A stretch of 64,000 nucleotides of DNA from Trichodesmium sp002260545 (GTDB lineage: Bacteria; Cyanobacteriota; Cyanobacteriia; Cyanobacteriales; Microcoleaceae). The notes under the pieces were generated by a model. The model was given only the letters and a program-made list of their open reading frames with translations, did no database searches and was not told the origin of the DNA. This document shows, one piece after another, positions 18,199-27,174 of this stretch (its first letter is position 1; the number at the start of each line of letters is the position of its first letter). The position numbers and the translations under genes were made by a program. The stretch covers positions 13,062 to 77,061 of the forward strand of contig NZ_JBNHEQ010000181.1 in NCBI RefSeq assembly GCF_050016015.1. The letters run 5' to 3'.

Positions 18199-18861
18199 AT
18201 GAAAGGTAGAATTTTTACAGAACAAGAACGTCAAATACTTGCAGATATTATCGTTCATCGTCGAACAGAACCAGTTGCAAAATTTATTAATAAAGAAATT
18301 CCTGATACAATAATAGAGCATTTACTATTTGCTGCTTTGCACGCTCCTTCAGTTGGTTTTTCTCAACCCTGGGAATTTGTGATTATTCGTGACCCATCAA
18401 TTAAGGCCAAAATCAAAGCGTCTTTTGAAAGAGAAAATGAAAAAGCAAAAGAAATATTCAAAGATCGGCCTTTACCTCATCAATTTCAATTGATTGGTAC
18501 GGGAATAAATATCACTCCCGTTAATATTGCTGTTTTCTATAAACCCTCACCTAATCCTGTCTTAGGTCAAACCTGTACGGATAAAGTTGGACCGTACAGT
18601 GTTTGTCTGGCAATTCAAAACTTATGGTTGATGGCTAGAGCTGAAAATATAGGTGTGGGTTGGGTAAGTATTTTAGATGAAAAAGAGGTAAAAACTATTC
18701 TTAATGCTCCTCCAGAAAATGAATTAATAGCGTATTTATGTTTAGGTTATGTCACAGAGTTCACGGAAACCGAACGTCCTATGTTGGAAATTGCTAACTG
18801 GGAAAAGCGCAAATTAAAGGAGGCAGTGATTTATTATGACAGTTATCAAAACAGGGAGTAG
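18199..18861 (+). CDS. BluB-like nitroreductase-fold protein (5,6-dimethylbenzimidazole synthase family)
   Basis: A 220-residue protein with BluB signatures: AALHAPSVGFSQPWEFV (residues 45-61), YSVCLAIQNLWLMARAE (133-149) and GVGWVSI with the family's key Ser (157). BluB cuts up FMNH2 with oxygen to make dimethylbenzimidazole, the lower ligand of cobalamin. At the place of the catalytic Asp of Sinorhizobium BluB (HRRDVR) this protein reads HRRTEPVAKF, with one extra residue and no Asp, so true DMB synthesis is uncertain. The ATG at 18199 is chosen over an upstream TTG. Its neighbour ribBA, which makes the flavin precursor, supports a flavin-linked role. Confidence 0.78.
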   Translation: MKGRIFTEQERQILADIIVHRRTEPVAKFINKEIPDTIIEHLLFAALHAPSVGFSQPWEFVIIRDPSIKAKIKASFERENEKAKEIFKDRPLPHQFQLIGTGINITPVNIAVFYKPSPNPVLGQTCTDKVGPYSVCLAIQNLWLMARAENIGVGWVSILDEKEVKTILNAPPENELIAYLCLGYVTEFTETERPMLEIANWEKRKLKEAVIYYDSYQNRE

Positions 18862-18927
18862 GGAATAGGGAATAGGGAGTAATTTGAAAGATAAAAACAT
18901 TTTTATTATGGCTAATTAATGAGACTT

Positions 18928-19024
18928 GATATTATACGCCCAAAAAAGAAACAGGGTTTATTGCCCTGATTGTTGTTTTTCAAATCACGAAATAAAGTAG
19001 GGACGTTGCATGCAACGTCCCTAC
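18928..19024 (+). repeat. Left direct repeat flanking the RM locus
   Basis: A 97-base copy that includes CTGATTGTTG/TTTTTCAAATCACGAAATAA (32 bases identical to the right copy) and ends with the 28-bp GTAGGGACG palindrome. The matching copy is at 21018-21113 in the same orientation. Confidence 0.8.
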
Positions 19025-19087
19025 AAAGTTATCATTTTTTTAATTTGGTTCATTGATCTGAAAACTTTTGGAATATGAAAGTAAATC

Positions 19088-19933
19088 ATGTTAGTTAATG
19101 AAATTAATCAAGAATTAGGCAAACCCTATTTCGAAACTAATAACTTTCTAATTTATCAACTTGATTGCTTAGATGCAATGACAAAAATTCCAGATGATTT
19201 GATTAATTTAACAGTGACTAGCCCTCCATATAATATTGGTAAAGACTATGAGAAAAATTTGCCAATTGATGAATATTTGTCTTGGTGTAATATCTGGCTA
19301 TCAGAGATTTATAGGATTACTCTAAATACAGGAGCTTTTTGGTTAAACTTGGGATATTTATCAATTCCTAATCGTGCTAAAGCCATTCCTATTTATTATT
19401 TAATTTGGGATAAAATTCCTTTTTATTTAATTCAATAAATTGTTTGGAATTATGGAGCGGGAGTAGCAGGTAAAAAGTTCTTTTATCCCAGAAATGAAAA
19501 GTTTCTTTGGTATGTGAAAAATCCTGATCAATATACATTTAATTTGGATGAAGTTCGCGACCCAAATGTTAAATATCCTCATCAGAAAAAAAATGGTAAA
19601 TTAAAGGTTAATCCCAAAGGAAAAAATCCTACTGATGTTTGGCAGTTTCCCAAAGTTATTGCGAAAAACCGAGCAGCAAAAGAAAGAACTCCTCATCCAG
19701 CTCAATTTCCTATTGCTGTAATTTCTAGAATAATTCAAGCTTGTTCAAATCCCAATGAAATTGTTTTTGATCCGTTTCTTGGTTCGGGTACCACAGCAGT
19801 AGTTCCTTTAAGTTTAAAACGGCAGTTTATTGGGTTTGAAATTAGAGCAGATTATTGTGAAATTGCTGCTAATAGAATTGAGAATTTGTTGAGAGAAAAA
19901 CAAGTTGATGCAGAACAATTATCCTTGTTTTAA
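19088..19933 (+). pseudogene. Type II DNA methyltransferase broken by one in-frame TAA
   Basis: The two open frames 19088-19438 and 19514-19933 are in the same phase, separated by a single TAA at 19436-19438 and then IVWNYGAGVAGKKF, which continues the family sequence. Read through, the product is 281 residues of the beta-type N4-cytosine/N6-adenine class: catalytic SPPYNIG near residue 50, then the SAM motif DPFLGSGTT near the end. Glu or Gln is expected at the stop. It is convergent with the restriction gene (9 bases between stops). As is, the N-terminal part lacks the SAM motif, so the enzyme should be dead unless the stop is read through or is a sequence error. Confidence 0.85.
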
Positions 19934-19942
19934 ATTTTTGAT

Positions 19943-20548
19943 TTATAAAGGTAATTCTAATAGCTTGTAACGTTCTACATCTATACTTAATCTTGCCTGT
20001 TATCCTGTAGCAGCTACTTGATCCTGCCAATCATCTTGATCTAACCAACCAAACCTTACCAAAGTAATTTTTGGTCTTTCTGAAGCAGGGCTATTTCTAT
20101 TAAATTTCTCAAAATTAATTGCTAAATAGTAACCAGATTTATTTTTTTTTAATCTACTGTTAGTAGTGCTTTTTTGAGCATAACTACGATTTCCATATAT
20201 ACTACGCTTGCTTGAGGAAGTTTTCATCTCAATTGAGTAGTATTCATTAGTTAGACAAACAATATATTTTTCATTATCATTCTCTTCTCTGCGCCAAATA
20301 TTAGGATATTTCCTAGCTAATTCTAAAGGAATAAGTTAATGTAAAAAGTATCCCATAATCTGAGGACGAGGAAATAAATCTACTCCTATTTTATAAGCAG
20401 AGCTTGTAATATTAGATTCAAAAATTTCATGCCAAACTTGATTAATTAATTCATAAATTTGATTAGAATTAAGAGGGTGTTGTTTGATAAGTTCTAGTGT
20501 TTTTGCTTCCCACGCTTCTACAGGTAGTCCCGCATAAGGTGATAGCAT
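19943..20548 (-). pseudogene. ScaI-like restriction endonuclease with two in-frame TAA codons
   Basis: From the ATG at 20548 one phase stays open except for TAA at 20336-20338 and at 20000-20002, ending at a third stop at 19943. Read through: LSPYAGLPVEAWEAKT, DLFPRPQIMGYFLH, stop, LIPLELARKYPNIW, IEMKTSSSKRSIYGNRSYAQ, SGYYLAINFEKF, VRFGWLDQDDW, AATG, stop, QARLSI. This resembles the ScaI endonuclease family, which cuts AGTACT; the assignment is from memory of the family and the recognition site is inference. Glu and Gln fit the two stop positions. The ATG directly follows the stop codon of the regulator gene. Confidence 0.75.
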
Positions 20549-20770
20549 TTATTGAATACCCTCTAACAATTTACTCGGTGATACTTCTAAAGCTCTAGCC
20601 AAACGGAGAATATTCAGAAGTGCTACATTTCTTTCTCCACGCTCAATACCACCGATATAGTTTCGGTGTAATCCTGCTAGTTCAGCTAACTTTTCTTGAG
20701 AAAGTCCTTTTGCTTGTCGCAATTTTCGCACTTGCTGACCAAAAATTTTTAACTCAATATATTCTGACAC
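20549..20770 (-). CDS. XRE-family controller (C) protein of the RM locus
   Basis: A 73-residue helix-turn-helix protein: FGQQVRKLRQAKGLSQEKLA, then LAGLHRNYIGGIERGERN and LARALEVSPSKLLEG. C proteins of type II RM systems are this size, bind operator boxes before their own promoter and delay endonuclease expression. Start is GTG at 20770. Its stop touches the endonuclease ATG, so the two are one C-R operon; the methyltransferase faces it. It is the only intact gene of the set. A palindromic C-box was not clearly seen upstream, where a dispersed element begins within 110 bases. Confidence 0.88.
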   Translation of the reverse strand: MSEYIELKIFGQQVRKLRQAKGLSQEKLAELAGLHRNYIGGIERGERNVALLNILRLARALEVSPSKLLEGIQ

Positions 20771-20872
20771 TATTACAGGGTACCACCGAGGATAAACCTG
20801 AATCTACACACTATAAGTGTGATTCAGTTTTTTCACCCTTAATAAGTAGGTTGGTGAAAAAATTTACAGGTA

Positions 20873-20998
20873 TGTCATTGCGACTGGAACGGAGTGGAAG
20901 GTTTGCGGAGCATTCCGGAACGGATAGCAATCTCAGGAGTGCGCGGAGATTGCTTCCTATCGTCGATAGGGACAACTATTGAACTGGATTTGATATGA
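20873..20998 (+). repeat. Dispersed inverted-repeat element (AGCAATCTC/GAGATTGCT family)
   Basis: GTCATTGCGACTGGAACGG, TTTGCGGAGCATTCCGGAAC, inverted AGCAATCTC and GAGATTGCT, and a right end ACTGGATTTGATAT. The left terminal TATAGAATCCGG arm is missing. Related full copies: 30368-30526, 50692-50820, 57241-57392. Confidence 0.7.
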
Positions 20999-21017
20999 TA
21001 TCAAGTCTGTCGGACAT

Positions 21018-21113
21018 GATATTACGCACCCAAACAAGAAACCGGGTTTTTTTCTGATTGTTGTTTTTCAAATCACGAAATAAAGCTAGGGACTTTGCAT
21101 ACAAAGTCCCTAC
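21018..21113 (+). repeat. Right direct repeat flanking the RM locus
   Basis: Same orientation as 18928-19024, 32 identical bases in the middle, diverged palindrome GGGACTTTGCATACAAAGTC at the end. The pair brackets the whole C-R-M locus. Confidence 0.8.
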
Positions 21114-21213
21114 TTTGTGGTCTGATACGGTTTAGATAAGACCAAAACTCACAAGATATCGCTCTATAGACTCATGTACTTTCCTTCTTCCTTCTTCCTT
21201 CTTCCTTCCTTCT

Positions 21214-24200
21214 TTATACAGACAACATAATTTGCGAACCTTGGGCGGTTTTACTAACTTCAATTCTCGCCTGAAAAGCTTCTTTAAAATGAGGAATATG
21301 AGTCACTGTTAAAATACACGAAAAATCAGCAGCAATAGCATTAATAGCAGCAATTAATCTGTCACATCCCTCGGCATCTTGAGTACCAAAACCTTCATCA
21401 ATAATCAACATTCGTAAGGCAGTACCGGAACGCTGCGCTAATAATTTTGACAAGGCTAAACGAATGGCAAAATTGACTCGAAAAGCTTCTCCTCCCGAAT
21501 AAGTTTCATAAGGTCTTGTTCCTTTTGTATCTGCAATTAAAATATCTAATGTATCTATCCATTTAGAATTTTTCTTACTTCCTTTTGTAGCTTTTTGGGT
21601 GACAAATTGAACGTGCAATTGATTAGCACTTAGTCTTGCTAAAATTTGATTGGTTTCTGCTTCTAACTGAGGTAAAATATTTTCAATCATTAATGCTTGA
21701 ATTCCCTTTTTACCAAACGCCAAACTTAACTCCTGATAAACTCTATATTGTCTTTTTGTAGTTTGTAATTCTTCCAATTGTTGATTATTTTGAACGTGCA
21801 AATTTTCTAAATGTTGTAACTGCTGTTGTACTCTGCCTAAACTTCCCAACTGTTCGTCTAACTGCCCACGACGGTCTTGAATTTTTTTGTCTAAATAAGT
21901 AATTTTTTCATCCAGGTTTGGAGTTTGTTCTAACTGTTGATTTAAAATGGAAATCTGACCTTTAATTCCTGCTAAATCTTGCTGCCGATTTTCTATAACT
22001 CCCTTTAATTCATTTATTCTTTCCACTAACTGAGGATATTGTTTTTGAGCTTGACGTAATTTCTCAATTCTAGTTAGCCAAAATTGTGCCTTTCTTAACT
22101 CCGACCTAACATTATTATGCTCATCTAAATCATACCCAATCTCAGAAATTTCTCTCTCAATAATCACAATTTGTTGTTGTACTTGAGAAGTTTGTTTCTG
22201 TCGCTCCAAATCTTGTTCCAAACTAACTATTTGCTCCTCAATTTCTGGCATCTGACCGCGAACTTTTCCTAACTTGTTCTCCGCATCTTTAATTTGCCCA
22301 TACTTAATTTCTGCCCACCTTAATTTCTTTTCCTCTTCCCTCGCTAAACTATGACTCCGGTCATCATAATTAAATTCTTGAATTTGCTCCTCTAAAGTGC
22401 TAATTTCAGCATATAAATTAACCGCAAAATCTCCCGTATGTAGCGATCGCTCAACCTCTGCCACTTCCTCTACTAACTCTTGCAACAAACTTTCATCCTT
22501 TTTAATATTATCCAACTGAACTTGTAAACCACCCCGACGCTCCCGCAACTCATCATATTTTCCCAACTCCTCGTCTATTTGTCGATATTCTGTTCTCAAA
22601 ACCTGAATTTCTCGCTCAGAAAGAGTCAGTTGTTCCCGCGCTACCCACAACAAATCTCTAATTTCCTTTTGCTGAGTTTGATGTTTATCTACTACTAAAT
22701 GCCAGTGATGTTCGTCCAATGGGCGATCGCATAAGGGGCAAGGTGGATATTCTTTGACTGCAACTTTACCATTACCATTACTATGATCTTGATTTAATAA
22801 TTGTAACTTTTGGTCTAGTTCCCCCAGTCTGGTTTCATAATCTTTTTTATTGCGAATTAAACGTTCGAGAAATTGATGTCTTTCCTGACCTTTTTCTCGC
22901 ACCCGTTTTTGATAAACCCGTCTATTTTCTAGTTGAGCAATTTCTGTGACTACTTCCTCTAAGGTTGCCTGGAGTTGAGGTTGCTTTTGTTGTTGAGTTC
23001 GTCGTAGCTGACAGACTCTAGAATTAAGTTCTTCTAAACGAGCGCTCAAACGTGCCTGCCCCTTTTCGAGTTCGGTTTGTAATTTTTGCCGTTGTTGCAG
23101 CAGGGGAGTAATTTCTACCTGTAAGTTATCTAGTTCGTTTAATTTTGTTCGTGCTGCTTGTAATTTTGTCAGAGCAATTTCAATATCAGCACGTTTACTT
23201 AAAATATGTAGGTTTTCTTGTTCCTGGTCTTTGAGGGAATTTAACTGCGCTCGACATTGCTGAATTTTGTTTTGTACTTCCTGGAGTTGTTGCCGTTGTT
23301 TTTCCTGGAGTTGTTGCCTTTGGTTGAGAGCGTTTTGGTGTTTTTTGAATTTGCCAGATAAATTTTCTTCGGTAGTTTGTAGGTTTTGGAAATTAGCATA
23401 TCCAGCGTTAATTTCATTTTCCTGTTTTACTACTGCTAATAGTTCGTCTTGTTGTTGTTGGGTAGTTTTTAGTTCTTGTTTGAGGCGATAACATTCTTGC
23501 ACAAGTTTATCGTATTGTTGTTGTTGACCTTGCAGTAGTTTTTCCCAGGTTTGGCGCTCATGTTGTTGGGTTTGAAGTTGTTTGAGTTGTTGTCTGTCAG
23601 TTTCTTGTTTTTCTTGCAGTTGAGCTAAAGTTGCTTTCAGGTTGGTTTGTTGTTGAGCGATCGCTTCTTTTTCTTGGAGTTGTTTTTGGTTCGCTTCTAG
23701 ACTTTGTTCGAGTATTTCGACTTTTGCTTTAAACTGCCGAGCAATATCTTTAGCTTTTTCTCCCAGAGTGTCATATTGGTCAAGTTTGAGGAGAGAGGCG
23801 AGAATTTCTTTTCGTTCATTAGGACGTTTGAGCATAAATTCATCTGCCCTACCTTGACGCAAATATGCCGAATTTACGAATGTGTCGTAGTCAAGTTTAA
23901 GATGTTCGATAATACTTTGTTGAGTTGCTCTCACACCTTTTTGAGTCAGACTTTTAAACTGGGAACCTGTATTAACTTGAAATTCTAGAGTTGGTGACTG
24001 ACCCCGACGACGACCACGAATGACACGGTAGATGTTACCGTGGGTGGAAAATGTAAAGTCTACCCGTACTTCTTTTTCTCCCAGACTGATAATATCGTCT
24101 TCGGTAGCAGCACGACTATTTCCCCATATTGACCAGGCGATCGCTTCTAGTAGAGAAGATTTTCCTGCACCGTTAGGTCCGCAAATACAGGCAGTGTGCA

Positions 24201-24270
24201 GACCTGTAAAATCTAGAGTTACTTCGTGATAACTGAGGAAATTTTTTAGTTGCAATTTTTGAGGAATCAT
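21214..24270 (-). CDS. sbcC: SbcC, ATPase subunit of the SbcCD nuclease
   Basis: A 1018-residue SMC-like ATPase. With SbcD it opens DNA hairpins and processes double-strand ends. Walker A GPNGAGKSS is at residues 31-39; two long coiled coils flank a zinc hook CPLC (Cys 511 and 514); the signature YSGGEAF and Walker B LRMLIIDEGFGTQD close the protein. The Q-rich coiled coil is typical. No sbcD is next to it. The partner's hairpin substrate is of note in a stretch so rich in palindromes. Several plus-strand frames inside are shadows. The gene ends in a CTTCCTTCTT tract. Confidence 0.94.
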   Translation of the reverse strand: MIPQKLQLKNFLSYHEVTLDFTGLHTACICGPNGAGKSSLLEAIAWSIWGNSRAATEDDIISLGEKEVRVDFTFSTHGNIYRVIRGRRRGQSPTLEFQVNTGSQFKSLTQKGVRATQQSIIEHLKLDYDTFVNSAYLRQGRADEFMLKRPNERKEILASLLKLDQYDTLGEKAKDIARQFKAKVEILEQSLEANQKQLQEKEAIAQQQTNLKATLAQLQEKQETDRQQLKQLQTQQHERQTWEKLLQGQQQQYDKLVQECYRLKQELKTTQQQQDELLAVVKQENEINAGYANFQNLQTTEENLSGKFKKHQNALNQRQQLQEKQRQQLQEVQNKIQQCRAQLNSLKDQEQENLHILSKRADIEIALTKLQAARTKLNELDNLQVEITPLLQQRQKLQTELEKGQARLSARLEELNSRVCQLRRTQQQKQPQLQATLEEVVTEIAQLENRRVYQKRVREKGQERHQFLERLIRNKKDYETRLGELDQKLQLLNQDHSNGNGKVAVKEYPPCPLCDRPLDEHHWHLVVDKHQTQQKEIRDLLWVAREQLTLSEREIQVLRTEYRQIDEELGKYDELRERRGGLQVQLDNIKKDESLLQELVEEVAEVERSLHTGDFAVNLYAEISTLEEQIQEFNYDDRSHSLAREEEKKLRWAEIKYGQIKDAENKLGKVRGQMPEIEEQIVSLEQDLERQKQTSQVQQQIVIIEREISEIGYDLDEHNNVRSELRKAQFWLTRIEKLRQAQKQYPQLVERINELKGVIENRQQDLAGIKGQISILNQQLEQTPNLDEKITYLDKKIQDRRGQLDEQLGSLGRVQQQLQHLENLHVQNNQQLEELQTTKRQYRVYQELSLAFGKKGIQALMIENILPQLEAETNQILARLSANQLHVQFVTQKATKGSKKNSKWIDTLDILIADTKGTRPYETYSGGEAFRVNFAIRLALSKLLAQRSGTALRMLIIDEGFGTQDAEGCDRLIAAINAIAADFSCILTVTHIPHFKEAFQARIEVSKTAQGSQIMLSV

Positions 24271-25728
24271 TTTGTTATGGCGCTTTTATTTGTCAAGCTT
24301 TACTAAACTAATAATGTTTCACTGAGTTGTTTTCTAACTAATTTGGTTGATGTTAATTTTCCCTGTTTTTCTTTTGTCTTTGATCCGTTGTTTTTTAGAC
24401 AACAGCTATATTCATTTAGTTAGTTTTTTGACTTTATTTTTCACATTTTACATTAACACAAAAAAATGAATATTGTTCTTATAGTTCTACCTATAAATAT
24501 AAACCATTTAATTTCCAATGGTAGACTTAATCTAATTTTTTCTAGATTTAGTGTGATGAATTATTAATTTACACTATATATAAATTTTCTGGAGCATAAA
24601 TTGTATTGACTCTAAGGCAAAACTTAACTATGAAGCTTTTGAATATCTGGACTGACGCAGGTCTACTACATATTGATAACTAATATGATTACCATTGGAA
24701 AGTATAAGTAAGGTTAGGTTTTCCAGGAAAATTAGTTATAAAATTTAATTTTCCCCTACCTTCAAACTCAGGTCTTCTCTAATTAACTCGACTTCAACTT
24801 GATACTATGAGTATTCAGTTATTTTGTACTGTCAAAAAGAGGGATGTAGTTGTCGGTAGACTCCGCCAAAGCGTGTTTTTTTATTGATTTTTAGCTAGAT
24901 TGCTTGATAGTCTATGATCGTAGTTTTTGAGTAATTATCCCGATCCTAATTATCTGATGTGCTAAAATTTCTTAAAATTTCTTAAAATTTCTTAAAATTT
25001 AGAAAAAGATGAGTTACCTATACTACTAACTACTACATAATATCCTTTATAATCTCCTCATAATACTGTGTTGTCACTATAATTAGTAAAGTTGCATAAG
25101 TCGTGAAAAAATTATGTTAGAGTTAGGAGAAACAATAGTTGAATTAGGGTAGGATTTTTTATCCTATCACAATATTTTTAATATGTATTCCCTGTCCTTA
25201 AACACTTATGAAATGTAAGCATTCCGCAGTCAGCTATGAGCTAGCCTCCTGCGGAGGAAGTACGTTAACAGTTTCATTACCTTTAGTTGACAATTCGAGC
25301 TAGTTGTTCTTGTGCTTTAATTTATGGGTTGAAAATGTAGTAGAAGTTAAACCAATGTTTACTTAATTTAAACCTCGCCCTTAAGGGGGGGTCTTTAAAA
25401 ACTGTTTGCGCAGCATGACCTAGGAAGAGCTGACCGCTAATAGCTGTTTCGCTTGCTTCGCTGCGCGATATGTTTGCGGAGCATTCCGGAACGGAAATGC
25501 GCAGCATTCCGCAGGAAATGCTTACTATTAACTAGCTATTAGCTGTCATAATTTAGCTGGAGCGCTAAAATCCGAGGGTTTAAGCCCCCCACAAGAGCTT
25601 GAAAAATTAGTGGTGCGCCTTTTATGGGGGATTGAAACCCCCATTATACACAGTGAAAAGCTGATAGCTGACTGCTGACCGCTGACTGCTACGTCAAATT
25701 CCTTTGCTGTAAGTCAATAAACCCGATC
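24271..25728. other. 1.46-kb gene-free gap
   Basis: No gene or RNA gene is recognised. At 24961-25000 the ten-base unit CTTAAAATTT is repeated four times (first copy varied). At about 25200-25530 there are pieces of the GCATTCCGCAGGAAATGC and TTTGCGGAGCATTCCGGAAC repeats, and at 25560-25660 a GGGTTTAAGCCCC / GGGGGATTGAAACCCCC pair. The open frame crossing 25322-25507 is repeat-derived. Confidence 0.5.
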
Positions 25729-27000
25729 ATGTCAACAAATACAAATGCCAAATTCATTCTTATTGTAGACGATAATCCCACAAATTTGTCTGTACTCTCA
25801 GAAGCGTTGCGTGGTGCAGGGTTTCGTTTTCGAGTAGCAATAGATGGAGAAAGTGCTTTAACCCTAGTTGAGCGGAATCAACCTGAACTAATATTACTTG
25901 ATTTACAAATGCCAGGAATAGACGGTTTTGAAACTTGTCGTCGTCTAAAAGAAAACCATGCTACTGCATCCATACCCATCATTTTTACAACTGCCCTTAC
26001 TGATAGGGAAAGTAAAGCGAAAGGATTTGCCTTGGGTGCAGTTGATTATATTCCTAAACCGTTTGAGCAGGGTGAAGTGATAGCAAGAGTCAAGGTACAC
26101 TTGCAACTAAAGCACCTGACAGAATCTCTTGAAGAACAGGTACGCGATCGCACAAATGACTTACAAAAAGCCCAAGTGCAACTGGTACAGCAAGAAAAAC
26201 TCTCTAGTCTTGGTGAAATGATCTCTGGAATTGGCCATGAACTTAATAATCCGATTAACTTTATTGTCAATAATATTGAGCCACTAGAAGAGTATATAAC
26301 TGGAGTCAGTAAGATTCTAGATTTGTATCAGCAGGAATATCCTAGACCTTCACCCAAGTTAAAGGATGCTATTGAGGATTTGGACTTGGAATTTGTTCTA
26401 GAAGATATGACAAAGATTTTAGAATCCTTTAGATTAGGTACTAAAATGATCGAGAACATATCGACCTCACTGCGGACATTTTCTCGTTCAGATAGTGAAA
26501 CTAAATCTCTGGCAGATTTGCATGAATGTTTAGATAGCACCCTAATGATTTTACAGCATCGTCTTAAAAATAAAGGCGATCATCCCCAAATCCAAGTTTT
26601 CAAAACTTATGGAACATTGCCCTCAGTGCTATGTTATCCAGGACAAATGAATCAGGTCTTTATGAATATTCTAGCAAATGCCATTGATGCTTTAAATGAA
26701 GCAATAGTTAAAGGAAAATTGCACGTTCGAGTTCCTCAAATTAAAATTACAACTCAAATAACCTCTAAAAAACAAATAGTTATCCAAATCGCAGATAACG
26801 GAATTGGCATTCCCGAATCTATTCAAGAACGATTGTTTGAACCAATGTTTACAACTAAACCAGTTGGTAAAGGTACAGGGTTGGGGTTGGCGATCGCTAA
26901 TCAAATTATTGTGGAAAAACATCATGGCACACTCAGTATTAATTCTCAAGTTGGAGAATGTACAGTATTTGTGATTGAAATTCCAGTTGAGAATATTTAA
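25729..27000 (+). CDS. Response regulator receiver-histidine kinase (REC-HK)
   Basis: A 423-residue cytoplasmic signalling protein. An N-terminal receiver (Asp 58 in LLDLQMPGIDGFETCRRLK; Thr and Lys in PKPF) is joined by a coiled coil to a kinase core with the phospho-acceptor His 170 in GIGHELNNPINFIVNN and an ATP-binding domain (NAIDALNEA N-box, DNGIGIP, GKGTGLGLAI). This REC-first order is frequent in filamentous cyanobacteria, where the receiver tunes the kinase. It precedes a large hybrid kinase by 175 bases of minisatellite and is paralogous to the truncated gene at 33517-34101. Confidence 0.93.
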   Translation: MSTNTNAKFILIVDDNPTNLSVLSEALRGAGFRFRVAIDGESALTLVERNQPELILLDLQMPGIDGFETCRRLKENHATASIPIIFTTALTDRESKAKGFALGAVDYIPKPFEQGEVIARVKVHLQLKHLTESLEEQVRDRTNDLQKAQVQLVQQEKLSSLGEMISGIGHELNNPINFIVNNIEPLEEYITGVSKILDLYQQEYPRPSPKLKDAIEDLDLEFVLEDMTKILESFRLGTKMIENISTSLRTFSRSDSETKSLADLHECLDSTLMILQHRLKNKGDHPQIQVFKTYGTLPSVLCYPGQMNQVFMNILANAIDALNEAIVKGKLHVRVPQIKITTQITSKKQIVIQIADNGIGIPESIQERLFEPMFTTKPVGKGTGLGLAIANQIIVEKHHGTLSINSQVGECTVFVIEIPVENI

Positions 27001-27059
27001 AAGCCGTTGCCTCAACTTTTGATTATTCTAGTGAAAAATCAGGATAAATTATGATCGCT

Positions 27060-27160
27060 CACTCCCAACCCCAATTAATGAGTCCCCTATTTCTCCCTGC
27101 TCCCTGTTTCCTGCTCCCTACTCCCTACTCCCTACTCCCTACTCCCTATTCCCTCCTATA
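27060..27160. repeat. TACTCCC minisatellite between kinase genes
   Basis: Repeated CCCTACTC/CCCTGTTTCC units; the inverse of the GGGAGTAG tracts seen elsewhere. It separates the two kinase genes. Confidence 0.8.
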
Positions 27161-27174
27161 CAATTAATATACTT

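Noticed and set aside
16258..18199. FMN or cobalamin riboswitch between ribBA and the BluB-like gene
   Set aside because: The 200-base spacer is AT-rich; I see neither the conserved AGGGA-type FMN core nor a B12-box.
24961..25000. CTTAAAATTT tandem as replication origin iterons
   Set aside because: Only four ten-base units, no DnaA boxes and no replication gene beside it.
25322..25507. Small minus-strand frame
   Set aside because: Composed of TTTGCGGAGCATTCCGGAAC-type repeat pieces, no start signal and no homology.
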